Below are positions 16,156 to 24,882 of a stretch of DNA of 64,000 nt, piece by piece. Origin of the DNA: an uncultured Paracoccaceae bacterium (GTDB taxonomy: Bacteria; Pseudomonadota; Alphaproteobacteria; Rhodobacterales; Rhodobacteraceae). The notes beneath the pieces were generated by a model. It was not told the origin of the DNA, did no database searches, and worked only from the letters and a program-made list of their open reading frames with translations. Both the position numbers and the translations under genes were made by a program. The DNA is taken from NCBI GenBank assembly GCA_947499725.1, contig CANMPK010000001.1, forward strand, positions 1 to 64,000, given 5' to 3'. Positions within the stretch are counted from its first letter, which is position 1, and each line of letters begins with the position of its first letter.

Positions 16156-17943
16156 TTAGTGATCTTCGATGGCTGCGCCGGAACCACGCGGGATGCGCAC
16201 GCTCTCGACGAGATCTTTGATCTCTTGCGGTGTTTCCTTCGTCGCTTTGGATACGAAGTAGGCCACTGTGAAGTTCACCAAAGCACCGATCGCGCCAAAG
16301 GAGGTGGATTTGATTGGGCCAAGCAGTGGGTCAGCATCTGTGAAGCTGTTTGTGCCTGGAACAAAGAACCAACCTTTGTGCAAGAAGATGTAAAGCAAAG
16401 TCACAACCAGACCTGCCAACATACCTGCAACCGCACCCGAGTTGTTGATGCGGGTCGAGAAGATACCCATCATCAGCGCCGGGAAGATTGAGGCTGCCGC
16501 CAGACCGAAGGCCAAGGCCACGGTTTGCGCCGCAAAGCCCGGTGGGTTCAGACCCAACAGAACCGCCACAACAATCGCTGCCGCCATGGACAGACGCGCT
16601 GCCAGAAGCTCGTTTTTCTCTGACATATTCGGTGTCAGCTGACCTTTTAGAAGATCGTGAGACACAGCAGAGGAAATGGCAAGCAAGAGGCCAGCCGCAG
16701 TGGAGAGAGCAGCCGCAAGACCACCCGCCGCAACCAGACCGATGACCCAACCTGGAAGGTTCGCGATTTCAGGGTTCGCAAGAACCAAGATGTCACGGTT
16801 GAACTTTGTCAGCTCGTTGCCTTCCCAGCCGTTTGCTTCCGCTTTGGCTTGTAGATCAGCATTTTGGTCGTTGTAATACTGGATCTTGCCGTCGCCGTTC
16901 TTGTCTTCCCAGTCAAGAAGACCAGTTTTCTGCCAAGTTGCCATCCAAGCATATTCAGGGTCGTTCTCGATCTGCTCTACGCTGACCGCTTCGCCATTCG
17001 TGCCATTTGGCCACATCAAATCAGAGATGTTCAGACGCGCCATCGCACCAACCGCAGGGGCTGTCAGATAAAGAAGGGCGATGAAGACCAGTGTCCAACC
17101 TGCGGACCAGCGTGCGTCAGAAACCTTAGGAACGGTAAAGAAACGCATGATCACGTGTGGCAGACCAGCTGTACCAATCATCAGGGACAGTGTGAACAGA
17201 ACCATGTTGATGGTAGAACCATGCGCCGCTGTGTACTCTTTAAAGCCCAGATCGGTTACGATTTGGTCGAGTTTCACGAGCAGAGATTCTCCAGAAGCCG
17301 TATGCTCACCAAACAGGCCCAAAGCCGGGATCGGGTTGCCTGTCAGCTGCAAAGAGATGAAGACAGCAGGGATCGTGTAAGCTGTGATCAAAACGCAGTA
17401 CTGCGCCACCTGTGTGTATGTCACACCCTTCATACCACCGAAAACGGCGTAGGCGAAAACCACACACGACCCAAGAAGCAGACCCCAGAAGGCGTCGATT
17501 TCAAGGAAGCGACCAAAGGCGATACCAACACCCTGCATCTGACCAATCACATAGGTGATGGAGGCCACCAGAAGACAGATCACAGCCACCAGACGCGCCG
17601 TCGGAGAATAGAAGCGATCGCCGATGAACTCAGACACAGTGAACTTGCCGAACTTACGCAGGTAAGGCGCAAGCAGCAGAGCCAGCAGAACGTAACCACC
17701 GGTCCAACCCATCAGGAAGGAGGAGTTGTCATAGCCTGTGAAAGCAATCAAGCCGGCCATCGAGATGAAGGACGCCGCAGACATCCAGTCCGCCGCTGTC
17801 GCCATACCGTTGGTGACTGGGTGAACGCCGCGACCCGCAGCGTAAAATTCAGATGTGGAACCCGCACGGGCCCAGATCGCGATGCCGATGTAAAGCGCAA
17901 AGGATGCGCCAACAAACAGCAGGTTAAGTGTAAATTGATCCAT
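16156..17943 (-). CDS. actP: Sodium:solute symporter, ActP/VC_2705-type (acetate/short-chain acid uptake)
   Basis: 595 residues, at least 12 predicted membrane helices, solute:sodium symporter family. The start chosen is the ATG at 17943 (MDQFTLNLLFVGASF); an upstream start would overlap the DUF4212 gene. The characteristic segment GMATAADWMSAASFISMAGL and the family core around VFAYAVFGGMKGVTYTQVAQ are present. A soluble insertion around residues 335-385 contains an EF-hand-like loop, D347-K-N-G-D-G-K-I, typical of the VC_2705 subgroup rather than of E. coli ActP. It is paired with the small DUF4212 subunit (stop 4 bp upstream) and downstream of acs and adk. Acetate is the likely substrate by context; other short monocarboxylates are possible. 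Confidence 0.92.
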   Translation of the reverse strand: MDQFTLNLLFVGASFALYIGIAIWARAGSTSEFYAAGRGVHPVTNGMATAADWMSAASFISMAGLIAFTGYDNSSFLMGWTGGYVLLALLLAPYLRKFGKFTVSEFIGDRFYSPTARLVAVICLLVASITYVIGQMQGVGIAFGRFLEIDAFWGLLLGSCVVFAYAVFGGMKGVTYTQVAQYCVLITAYTIPAVFISLQLTGNPIPALGLFGEHTASGESLLVKLDQIVTDLGFKEYTAAHGSTINMVLFTLSLMIGTAGLPHVIMRFFTVPKVSDARWSAGWTLVFIALLYLTAPAVGAMARLNISDLMWPNGTNGEAVSVEQIENDPEYAWMATWQKTGLLDWEDKNGDGKIQYYNDQNADLQAKAEANGWEGNELTKFNRDILVLANPEIANLPGWVIGLVAAGGLAAALSTAAGLLLAISSAVSHDLLKGQLTPNMSEKNELLAARLSMAAAIVVAVLLGLNPPGFAAQTVALAFGLAAASIFPALMMGIFSTRINNSGAVAGMLAGLVVTLLYIFLHKGWFFVPGTNSFTDADPLLGPIKSTSFGAIGALVNFTVAYFVSKATKETPQEIKDLVESVRIPRGSGAAIEDH

Positions 17944-17947
17944 CGTC

Positions 17948-18208
17948 TTATTCCTCGTCCACGCCGTGTTCACGATCCAAGGTGTTCATGCGCCAAGCGT
18001 AGAAGAAAATCAGCGCAAGGAAGCACAGGATCGACCCTTGTTGGGCGAACCAAAAGCCAAGATCAGTACCGCCAATTTTGATACCAGCCAGCATTGGGCG
18101 CAGGATGATCCCGAACCCGAACGAGACCAGCGCCCATATTATGAGGCTGATCTTGATAAGACGCATATTGGCTGACCAATAAGCGTTATTGTCATCATTT
18201 TGGGACAT
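17948..18208 (-). CDS. DUF4212 small subunit of sodium/substrate symporter
   Basis: 86 residues with two membrane helices (ISLIIWALVSFGFGIILRPM and GFWFAQQGSILCFLALIFFY) and the conserved N-terminal WSANMRLI segment of DUF4212, analogous to YjcH. It always pairs with an SSS symporter; here that gene follows with a 4-bp gap. GGAAGGAGG-type bases precede the start (about 18219-18227). It probably stabilises or regulates the symporter in the inner membrane. Confidence 0.92.
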   Translation of the reverse strand: MSQNDDNNAYWSANMRLIKISLIIWALVSFGFGIILRPMLAGIKIGGTDLGFWFAQQGSILCFLALIFFYAWRMNTLDREHGVDEE

Positions 18209-18267
18209 GGAATGGCCCCTCCTTCCTTTTCCAACCGACCCCTAAAGAGGTCTGTTATTGTGAGCCC

Positions 18268-18957
18268 TCAAGCGGTGACTTTCGCCACCAATTGACTCAG
18301 GTTTGAAGCGATCTCCTCAATCGCTTTCATAGCGTCGATGCGCGACAGCGCACCGGTGCGTTCGTAATAGGTAATGAGCGGCGCGGTCTGGGCGTGATAC
18401 GCCTCAAGGCGCTGCACCACAGTCTCTGCATTGTCATCCGCACGGCGTTTCATGTCGCTGGACCCGCATTTGTCACAGATGCCGGATGTTGCGCTGGGCT
18501 TAAACGTGTCGTGATAACCTTCGCCGCAGTGCCCGCAGGTGAACCGACCAGAAATCCGCTCAACCATCGCTGCATCATCAACGTCCATGCTGATGGCCGC
18601 ATTTACAGATTGGCCCCGCTCTTTCAGCAGCGCAGCTAAGGCGTCTGCTTGCACTGTGGTCCGTGGGAAGCCATCCAAAATCACACCTTTGGCGCAATCG
18701 GGGTCTTCCAGACGGTCCCGCAGAATAGCGATCACGATGTCGTCGCTGACAAGCTTGCCTGATTCCATCACCGCTTTAGCTGCCTTACCAGCATCGGTTC
18801 TCGCGGCAACAGCTTCGCGCAGCAGATCCCCCGTAGACAGTTGAACAAGCCCAAAGGTCTCTTCCAGCATCCGCGCCTGTGTCCCTTTGCCTGCCCCTGG
18901 CGGGCCAAGCAAAATCAGAACAGTCGCTGCCGTTGTTGTCGTTGCGCCATCCATCAT
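18268..18957 (-). CDS. adk: Adenylate kinase (zinc-type LID), second-site copy in acetate operon
   Basis: 229 residues. It catalyses AMP + ATP to 2 ADP. P-loop [10 protein letters not shown], the FPRT and DGFPR segments, and a LID with the four-cysteine zinc pattern (CGHC...CDKC) are present; the N-terminus carries about 10 extra residues. The ATG overlaps the acs stop codon as ATGA, which indicates translational coupling. Acetyl-CoA synthetase releases AMP and PPi, so an adjacent adenylate kinase can recycle AMP. Many bacteria keep adk in the ribosomal protein operon, so this copy may be additional; that cannot be judged from the window. Confidence 0.95.
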   Translation of the reverse strand: MMDGATTTTAATVLILLGPPGAGKGTQARMLEETFGLVQLSTGDLLREAVAARTDAGKAAKAVMESGKLVSDDIVIAILRDRLEDPDCAKGVILDGFPRTTVQADALAALLKERGQSVNAAISMDVDDAAMVERISGRFTCGHCGEGYHDTFKPSATSGICDKCGSSDMKRRADDNAETVVQRLEAYHAQTAPLITYYERTGALSRIDAMKAIEEIASNLSQLVAKVTA

Positions 18958-20921
18958 GCGTCCGCTCGGTTCATACGGTTGGCAATCAGATCGTCGACCA
19001 CGGAAGGATCGGCGAGCGTAGATGTGTCGCCCAAAGCACCGAAGTCATCTTCAGCAATCTTGCGCAGGATACGGCGCATGATCTTGCCAGAGCGGGTCTT
19101 GGGAAGCCCCGGCGCCCATTGAATAAGATCCGGTTTGGCAATTGGGCCGATTTCAGTACGCACCCAGGTTTCGAGCTCTTTGCGCAGGGCATCAGAAGGC
19201 TCTTCACCATTCATCAAGGTCACATAGGCATAGATACCTTGTCCCTTCACATCGTGCGGATACCCAACCACAGCGCTTTCAGCCACTTTGGCATGCGCCA
19301 CAAGCGCGCTTTCAACCTCAGCTGTGCCCATGCGGTGGCCAGAGACGTTGATCACATCATCGACGCGGCCCGTGATCCAATAATCGCCATCCTCATCGCG
19401 GCGACAGCCATCGCCAGAGAAGTAGTAGCCCTTGTAATCGCTGAAATAAGTCTTCTCAAAGCGTTCATGATCGCCCCAGACCGTGCGCATCTGCCCAGGC
19501 CAGCTGTCCTTCATGCAAAGCACGCCGTCTACACTGTTCCCTTCGATGATCTCACCGCTCGTGGGTTCCAGAACGACAGGCTGCACGCCAAAGAATGGCT
19601 GCTGCGCAGAACCTGGCTTGAGGTCCGTTGCCCCTGGGAGCGGCGTCAACATGTGCCCGCCGGTTTCGGTTTGCCAGAAGGTATCGACGATCGGACAACG
19701 GCCATTGCCAACAACGTCGTTATACCAATTCCAAGCTTCTGGGTTGATCGGCTCACCCACAGATCCCAAAATACGCAGATCAGACAGGTCGTATTTTTCG
19801 ACCCATTCGTTGCCCGCACCCATCAGCGCGCGGATCGCTGTCGGAGCTGTGTAGAACTGATTGACTTTGTGCTTTTCACACACCTCCCAGAAACGACCGG
19901 CGTCTGGGTAGGTTGGCACGCCTTCAAACATGATGGTCGTCGCGCCGTTGGCCAGTGGCCCGTAGACAATGTAGCTGTGACCCGTGACCCAGCCCACGTC
20001 TGCGGTGCACCAGAAGACATCGCCATCGTTGTAATCAAAGACATATTCATGGGTCATGGACGCGTAGACCATGTAACCACCTGTTGTGTGCACAACGCCT
20101 TTCGGCTGCCCCGTGGATCCAGAGGTGTAGAGAATGAAAAGAGGATCTTCGGCGTTCATTTCTTCAGGTGGGCAAACCTCTGAAGCATCTGCCGCCAGCG
20201 CGTTGTAATCGTGATCACGCTCTGTCCAAGCGGTTTGGCCGCCGGTGCGTTTGACCACAAGACACTGCACGTCGTCTTTGCACTGTTGAAGCGCCGTGTC
20301 GGTGTTGGATTTCAAAGGCGTTTCGCGTCCACCGCGCGGGGCAAAATCTGCGGTGATGACGAGTTTTGCATCACAACCATTGATCCGCGCGCCCAAGGCG
20401 TCAGGTGAAAATCCAGCAAAAACGATAGAGTGAATGGCGCCAATACGGGCGCAAGCAAGCATCGCATAGGCCGCTTCTGGGATCATCGGGAGGTAGATGA
20501 TCACGCGGTCGCCTTTGGTGACACCGAGATCCTTGAGGATATTTGCCATTTTACTGACTGACCGGTGCAGTTCGTTATAGCTGATATGCAGCGGATCTTG
20601 CTTCGCGGTATCGTCGGGTTCCCAGATAATCGCTGTCTGATCACCGCGTGTTGAAAGATGACGATCAATGCAGTTGGCAGACGCATTCAATGTACCATCT
20701 TCAAACCAACGAATGTCGATATTGGCAGGCTCAAAGGATGTGTTTTTCACCTTGGTGAACGGTTTGATCCAATCGATGCGCTGCCCGTGTTCCTTCCAGA
20801 ATGCATCCGGATTTGAAACGGATTGAGCATACATCGAGGCATACACCTCAGCAGTTACAATAGGCTTCTTGGATCGATTTTCAGACGGTTCTGTCGCAAG
20901 ATGGTTGTCGTCGAGTGTCAC
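18954..20921 (-). CDS. acs: Acetyl-CoA synthetase (AMP-forming)
   Basis: 655 residues. It activates acetate with ATP and CoA to acetyl-CoA. The start chosen is the GTG at 20921, which has AGGGAGG 7 nt upstream; the longer frame has no such site. Present are the adenylate-forming signature [20 protein letters not shown], the [19 protein letters not shown]-terminal region, the hinge/ATP region [20 protein letters not shown] and the C-terminal [11 protein letters not shown] with the lysine normally controlled by acetylation. It is first in a seven-gene minus-strand operon (acs, adk, DUF4212, actP, DUF294, hypothetical, exonuclease). Confidence 0.97.
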   Translation of the reverse strand: MTLDDNHLATEPSENRSKKPIVTAEVYASMYAQSVSNPDAFWKEHGQRIDWIKPFTKVKNTSFEPANIDIRWFEDGTLNASANCIDRHLSTRGDQTAIIWEPDDTAKQDPLHISYNELHRSVSKMANILKDLGVTKGDRVIIYLPMIPEAAYAMLACARIGAIHSIVFAGFSPDALGARINGCDAKLVITADFAPRGGRETPLKSNTDTALQQCKDDVQCLVVKRTGGQTAWTERDHDYNALAADASEVCPPEEMNAEDPLFILYTSGSTGQPKGVVHTTGGYMVYASMTHEYVFDYNDGDVFWCTADVGWVTGHSYIVYGPLANGATTIMFEGVPTYPDAGRFWEVCEKHKVNQFYTAPTAIRALMGAGNEWVEKYDLSDLRILGSVGEPINPEAWNWYNDVVGNGRCPIVDTFWQTETGGHMLTPLPGATDLKPGSAQQPFFGVQPVVLEPTSGEIIEGNSVDGVLCMKDSWPGQMRTVWGDHERFEKTYFSDYKGYYFSGDGCRRDEDGDYWITGRVDDVINVSGHRMGTAEVESALVAHAKVAESAVVGYPHDVKGQGIYAYVTLMNGEEPSDALRKELETWVRTEIGPIAKPDLIQWAPGLPKTRSGKIMRRILRKIAEDDFGALGDTSTLADPSVVDDLIANRMNRADA

Positions 20922-21402
20922 TGGTTTTCCTCCCTTATGCTGCAACTGAAAACGGCCACAGGCCATCCTCCAAATGCTGCGGGGCTCATCCTAGGCATCA
21001 CTTCTTAATAATTGGAGATCGTTGAATGGTTTTTTTAACAACTTTGTAAATTTTTATAAATTGCAACGGATTGACGCTGTAAACGAATTTACATTTCAGA
21101 TATTTCTGTGTGTTTTCGAGGGGTTGTCTTCTAGGGGAGAAGGTGTCGATGATCTGTCCCAACTTGGTGCATTTAACAGACCGGAAAGCGCTGGGCATTC
21201 TGCATTGCGGCAAAGCGTCGCGACTGGTTTCTTGATCTTGAAGGAAGCCTGCTGCCATCCAGCTGTCCCACTCAGCATTTTTGCTAATTTTGATCTGGGA
21301 AAGCTCAGGGAACGGATAGCGATTCAGAAAGGCTCTCTCCTTAGCGGCAGACAGATCAACCCAACTCCAACCCTTTGGAGCATTCTAGAGGCGTAAGACC
21401 TA
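20922..21402. other. 481-bp non-coding gap between acs and SulP gene (acs promoter region)
   Basis: No convincing gene. Open frames here on both strands lack ribosome sites and family resemblance. The acs-proximal part is very AT-rich (about 21000-21095) and carries two dyads based on TGTAAA/TTGYAA. The rest shows no repeat or clear terminator. It probably holds the acs promoter and its regulator sites, and the end of the SulP transcript. Confidence 0.5.
21048..21093. promoter_or_regulatory. AT-rich dyads upstream of acs (candidate operator)
   Basis: TGTAAACGAATTTACA at 21078-21093 is a perfect TGTAAA-N4-TTTACA dyad. Just to its left lies an imperfect TTGTAAAT...AAATTGCAA dyad. The position about 130-170 bp upstream of the acs GTG suits an operator. 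TTGCAA-type half-sites resemble those of RamB/ScfR short-chain-acid regulators, but that assignment is inference. Confidence 0.35.
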
Positions 21403-23214
21403 TCACCAAGATCCAGAACGCTGCGGTGCAGGCTTGCTGGGCGAGACGCCCTCTGGGGATGGCTTGCCATCACATTCGCGAAACAGGCGGATCGTGCAAT
21501 TTCGGCAAACATCATTGGAAACCTGACTGACCGCCGCCTTAATCGCTTGGCTTTTGTCCGGATGGATGTTGCGCCGATCGAAGGTGTCAAAAATATTCAT
21601 GCCCTCAAGCGCATCCACGGTTTCCTTAAAGGGGACAACAAGGTGGTAATCACCACCTGTTCTGCGGGCTTTGTCCAATTCATCCATCAAAAGGCCGGCC
21701 CCAGACAGATCAATTTTCCCCAAACCTTTCAAAACGAGAATTTTGACGTTTTGCCCATCACTCAATGCTTCAAGGCGACGGAACTCTCCCTCGACATGAT
21801 CAACAGAGCCAAAAAACAAAGGTCCATCGAGCCTAAGGATACTCATCTGCGGGCATTGCTCCAGATTATGGAACTTTGCCCCGCGCAACTGCCGCTTGCC
21901 GTTGCGCTCGATCGGGGACAGCGCGGCGATATGGGGATGCGAACTGCGGTGTAGAAAGGCCACGAGGGACGACACCACCCCCACCAAAATCGCATTTTCC
22001 AGCTCGGTGGTGATCCCGGCCATAAAGGTCAAAAACAGGATCGTGGTTTCGCTGCGGCTGCTGCGCACGATGTGCCTGATCTCGGAAAAACTGATCAAAC
22101 GCCATGCAACGAAAATGATGATCCCAGCCATCGCAGGCTTCGGGATATGATCCACAAACGGCGCGACAAGGCAAAGCAAGCCCAGCAACCACAGGGCCGC
22201 AAAGATGGCCGACAGTGGCGTCTTGGCACCGGACTCGGCATTCATAGCGGATCGCGTAAACGATCCCGATCCGGCATAGGCTTGGAAGAAACCCGCGACA
22301 ATGTTCGACAGGCTCTGACCAATAATCTCCTGATTGGCGTCATAACGCTCTTGCCGGCGCATCGCAAAGGCGCGGCCAATGCTCACTGCCTCCAGCAACC
22401 CAACAAAACCCACAGATATGGCTCCGGGCAGCAGGGCAGGGAGGTCAGCCAGAGAGACCGATGGCGCGCCCAGTTGCGGCACCAAAGAAGGGATCTTCTC
22501 GAACATCTCAATGCCCGCGTCGCGAGCGCCAGCAAGTTCTCCAATCGCCACACCAACCAGCAAGGCCATCAGGTAAGCCGGCAGTTTACGGCTAAGCTTC
22601 TGCACGACAACAATCGTCGCCAAGGACGAGGCCGCCAGTAAAAGCGCAAGTGGCTGAAAGGCGCTCCAGTTTTCGACGACCTTGGCCACACGTTCAATCA
22701 CGCCGCCGCCACTTTCGGTATGAATGCCCAAGGCTCCGCCCAATTGAGAGGCGCCGATCAGGATGGCCGCGGCGGCTGTAAAACCAACCATCACAGAGTG
22801 CGAGATGAACGAAATCATGCCGCCCAGCCGAAACACCCCTGCGAGCAACTGAAACAGGCCTGCCATTATGGTCAGGGTCAATGCAAATTGGATATAAAGC
22901 GGTGTGCCGGGCGGAGCCAGTTCTGCAAGCGCTGCAAACATCACCGCAGAGATGGCCGTCGTTGGACCGGACACCATTATCATCGATGTGCCCCAAATCG
23001 CTGCAATCACAGGGGTGATCATTGCCGTGTAAAGGCCGTATTCAGGAGGCAACCCCGCGATGACCGCAAAGGCGACCCCTTGCGGCAATACGATCGCGGC
23101 ATTGGTCAGCCCTGCCATAGCATCCGCGGGGATTGTCTCGCGTGTCACATGTGAAAACCACGGCCGCCGCAGGCTGAAGTTTTCGAGCATTTGACGTCTA
23201 TTTGGCATGATCAT
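21403..23214 (-). CDS. SulP-family anion (sulfate) transporter with STAS domain
   Basis: About 603 residues from the ATG at 23214 (AGG-containing leader; the longer frame is unsupported). SulP family: 10-12 membrane helices beginning TNAAIVLPQGVAFAVIAGLP, with the conserved PPEYGLYTAMI and GSGSFTRSAMNAESGAKT segments, then a cytoplasmic STAS domain (SILRLDGPLFFGSVDHVEGE; KIDLSGAGLLMDELDKA). The C-terminal tail has a CRNC motif and a further Cys. Members carry sulfate, bicarbonate or dicarboxylates. It lies 168 bp downstream of two sulfatase genes on the same strand, which suggests handling of the sulfate released inside the cell. Direction of transport is unknown. Confidence 0.9.
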   Translation of the reverse strand: MIMPNRRQMLENFSLRRPWFSHVTRETIPADAMAGLTNAAIVLPQGVAFAVIAGLPPEYGLYTAMITPVIAAIWGTSMIMVSGPTTAISAVMFAALAELAPPGTPLYIQFALTLTIMAGLFQLLAGVFRLGGMISFISHSVMVGFTAAAAILIGASQLGGALGIHTESGGGVIERVAKVVENWSAFQPLALLLAASSLATIVVVQKLSRKLPAYLMALLVGVAIGELAGARDAGIEMFEKIPSLVPQLGAPSVSLADLPALLPGAISVGFVGLLEAVSIGRAFAMRRQERYDANQEIIGQSLSNIVAGFFQAYAGSGSFTRSAMNAESGAKTPLSAIFAALWLLGLLCLVAPFVDHIPKPAMAGIIIFVAWRLISFSEIRHIVRSSRSETTILFLTFMAGITTELENAILVGVVSSLVAFLHRSSHPHIAALSPIERNGKRQLRGAKFHNLEQCPQMSILRLDGPLFFGSVDHVEGEFRRLEALSDGQNVKILVLKGLGKIDLSGAGLLMDELDKARRTGGDYHLVVPFKETVDALEGMNIFDTFDRRNIHPDKSQAIKAAVSQVSNDVCRNCTIRLFRECDGKPSPEGVSPSKPAPQRSGSW

Positions 23215-23381
23215 TGGAACCTGAGAACTGTGTGAGCACGAGAGGGTTTGCCGCTGCCCAAAGCCGATACATGGCGGCTGGCTTAAATTGCGGCTCTCAT
23301 CATAGGCCGCTCCCCCCACGGTTTTTATACCGCGAGAAGAGCGACCCCTGGGGGAAACTTGGGGTCGATATCAGCCTCTGC

Positions 23382-24827
23382 CTAATGCTGGTGAGGAGGG
23401 GCCTTCGAGAGCGTGTTCTGAAAGGCTTGTGTCTTAAGATCGCTGCGAATGCGCCAGTTCAGCAATCGGCCAAGCAGCTCGGTTTTCTTCGCAGCGCAAT
23501 CCGGATCATCCCAGCGATTACGGCGTTCACCCGGATCGCTCGCCAGATCAAACAATTGCCCTTCTTCAGTGTCGACGAAATGAACCAACTTCCACGTATC
23601 GAGCAGCACCATCGATACAAACTCTGTCTCCGTCAGGATGGCATCGCGCGCATGTTCGGCGAAAACGCAGTCGCGCTTTGGGGGCGTTGTGTCGCCAAAG
23701 TAAGGCAACAGGGATTGCGCTTCCATCCACTCCGGCGGAGTGACCTCGCAGCTTTCCAAGATCGTTGGCCCCAAGTCCATCAACGACACCAGATCAGAAA
23801 CGCGCCGTCCGGCAGGAATGCCCGGCCCCCAGAAAATCGCGGGCACATGTACGGACTGCTCGTACATGTTCCATTTCTGGGAATGGCCATGGTCATTAAG
23901 GCTATCACCATGATCAGAGGAGAAAATGATAATTGTGTTGTCCAACACACCGCGCCGCTCAAGCGCGTCAATCATCAGCCCAACCTGTTCATCGATCATC
24001 GAGACATTGGCATAGTAATGCCTGCGTTGCCGCTGCATCTGTTCGTCCGTCGGATCCTTAAGATGAACGACCGCGTCGTGGTCATCCTCAAGGTGGTTGC
24101 GCCGTAGCGCTTTGAAAGGCTCTGGCTGACTGTCGAGGTCATAATCGCGGATCGGCTCCGGCATTTCGCGACCTTCATATTTGTCCAAATGCCGCTGTGT
24201 CGGATCATAAGGAGGGTGCGGGCCAGGAATGCCAACCTGAAGGAAGAAAGGCTCATCGCCCGTATAGCGATCAAGCCACATGCAGGCGGTTTGCGGTACG
24301 AAGACATCCGGATGCAAATCTTCAGGCAGTTCCCACGTGAAAGCGCCCAGCTGCGCGTCATAGTCCTCGCGGCGCTTATAGGTCTGGCGGCTTGGCTTTT
24401 CGAAACCACGGCTCCAGATCGCTTTGTCCCAATTGTCCAAATAGAAAGGCAGGTTCGGGTGGGCGCGGTCTTTGTTTTCCGTCACATGGCGCTCGTGATA
24501 CCCAAAGGCACCTTCCACCGGCCAAGTGTGCATTTTACCCACATTAACGCACCGATACCCCGCGCGGTTCAGATCGCTCACCCAGCTGTAATTCCACGGC
24601 TCATCATTGCGAAACACACCATTGGTATGCGGGTAGGTGCCCGTGAACAACGAAGCGCGCGACGGGCTGCAAGACGGAGACGTCACATAGGTGCGATCAA
24701 AGCTTGTCCCTTCAGCGACCAGCCGGTCTAGGTTCGGTGTGTCCACATGCGAAAACCCAAGCGCTGCAATCGTGTCGTAGCGTTGCTGGTCCGTGAGGAC
24801 AAAAAGGATATTGGGGCGAGAGCTCAT
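23382..24827 (-). CDS. Type I sulfatase, cytoplasmic
   Basis: 481 residues, formylglycine-dependent sulfatase. The catalytic motif C53-S-P-S-R lies in SPSCSPSRASLFTGTYPHTN and must be oxidised by a formylglycine-generating enzyme; one is encoded at 31.4 kb. Metal-binding N-terminal NILFVLTDQQR and the later FSSDHGDSLNDHG segment are intact. There is no signal peptide, so hydrolysis is likely intracellular. It is 55 bp downstream of a second sulfatase gene. The substrate is not determinable; sulfated small organics or sugars are candidates given the linked TctCBA importer. Confidence 0.93.
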   Translation of the reverse strand: MSSRPNILFVLTDQQRYDTIAALGFSHVDTPNLDRLVAEGTSFDRTYVTSPSCSPSRASLFTGTYPHTNGVFRNDEPWNYSWVSDLNRAGYRCVNVGKMHTWPVEGAFGYHERHVTENKDRAHPNLPFYLDNWDKAIWSRGFEKPSRQTYKRREDYDAQLGAFTWELPEDLHPDVFVPQTACMWLDRYTGDEPFFLQVGIPGPHPPYDPTQRHLDKYEGREMPEPIRDYDLDSQPEPFKALRRNHLEDDHDAVVHLKDPTDEQMQRQRRHYYANVSMIDEQVGLMIDALERRGVLDNTIIIFSSDHGDSLNDHGHSQKWNMYEQSVHVPAIFWGPGIPAGRRVSDLVSLMDLGPTILESCEVTPPEWMEAQSLLPYFGDTTPPKRDCVFAEHARDAILTETEFVSMVLLDTWKLVHFVDTEEGQLFDLASDPGERRNRWDDPDCAAKKTELLGRLLNWRIRSDLKTQAFQNTLSKAPPHQH

Positions 24828-24882
24828 GCTGGTTTCTTCTCCTGTAGCGCCTTAAATTGTGCCGACGTCAGTCTAGGTCGTT

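Noticed and set aside
16864-18081. 405-codon plus-strand ORF opposite actP and the DUF4212 gene
   Set aside because: Fully antisense to two well-recognised genes; the translation is Arg/His/Cys-rich and low in hydrophobic segments, typical of a shadow frame.
18879-20183. 434-codon plus-strand ORF opposite adk and acs
   Set aside because: Antisense to acs, which has all family motifs; no ribosome site or recognisable domain.
21022-21396. 124-codon plus-strand ORF in the acs-SulP gap
   Set aside because: Starts in the AT-rich promoter region without a ribosome site; no family resemblance; the opposite-strand frames there are equally unconvincing.
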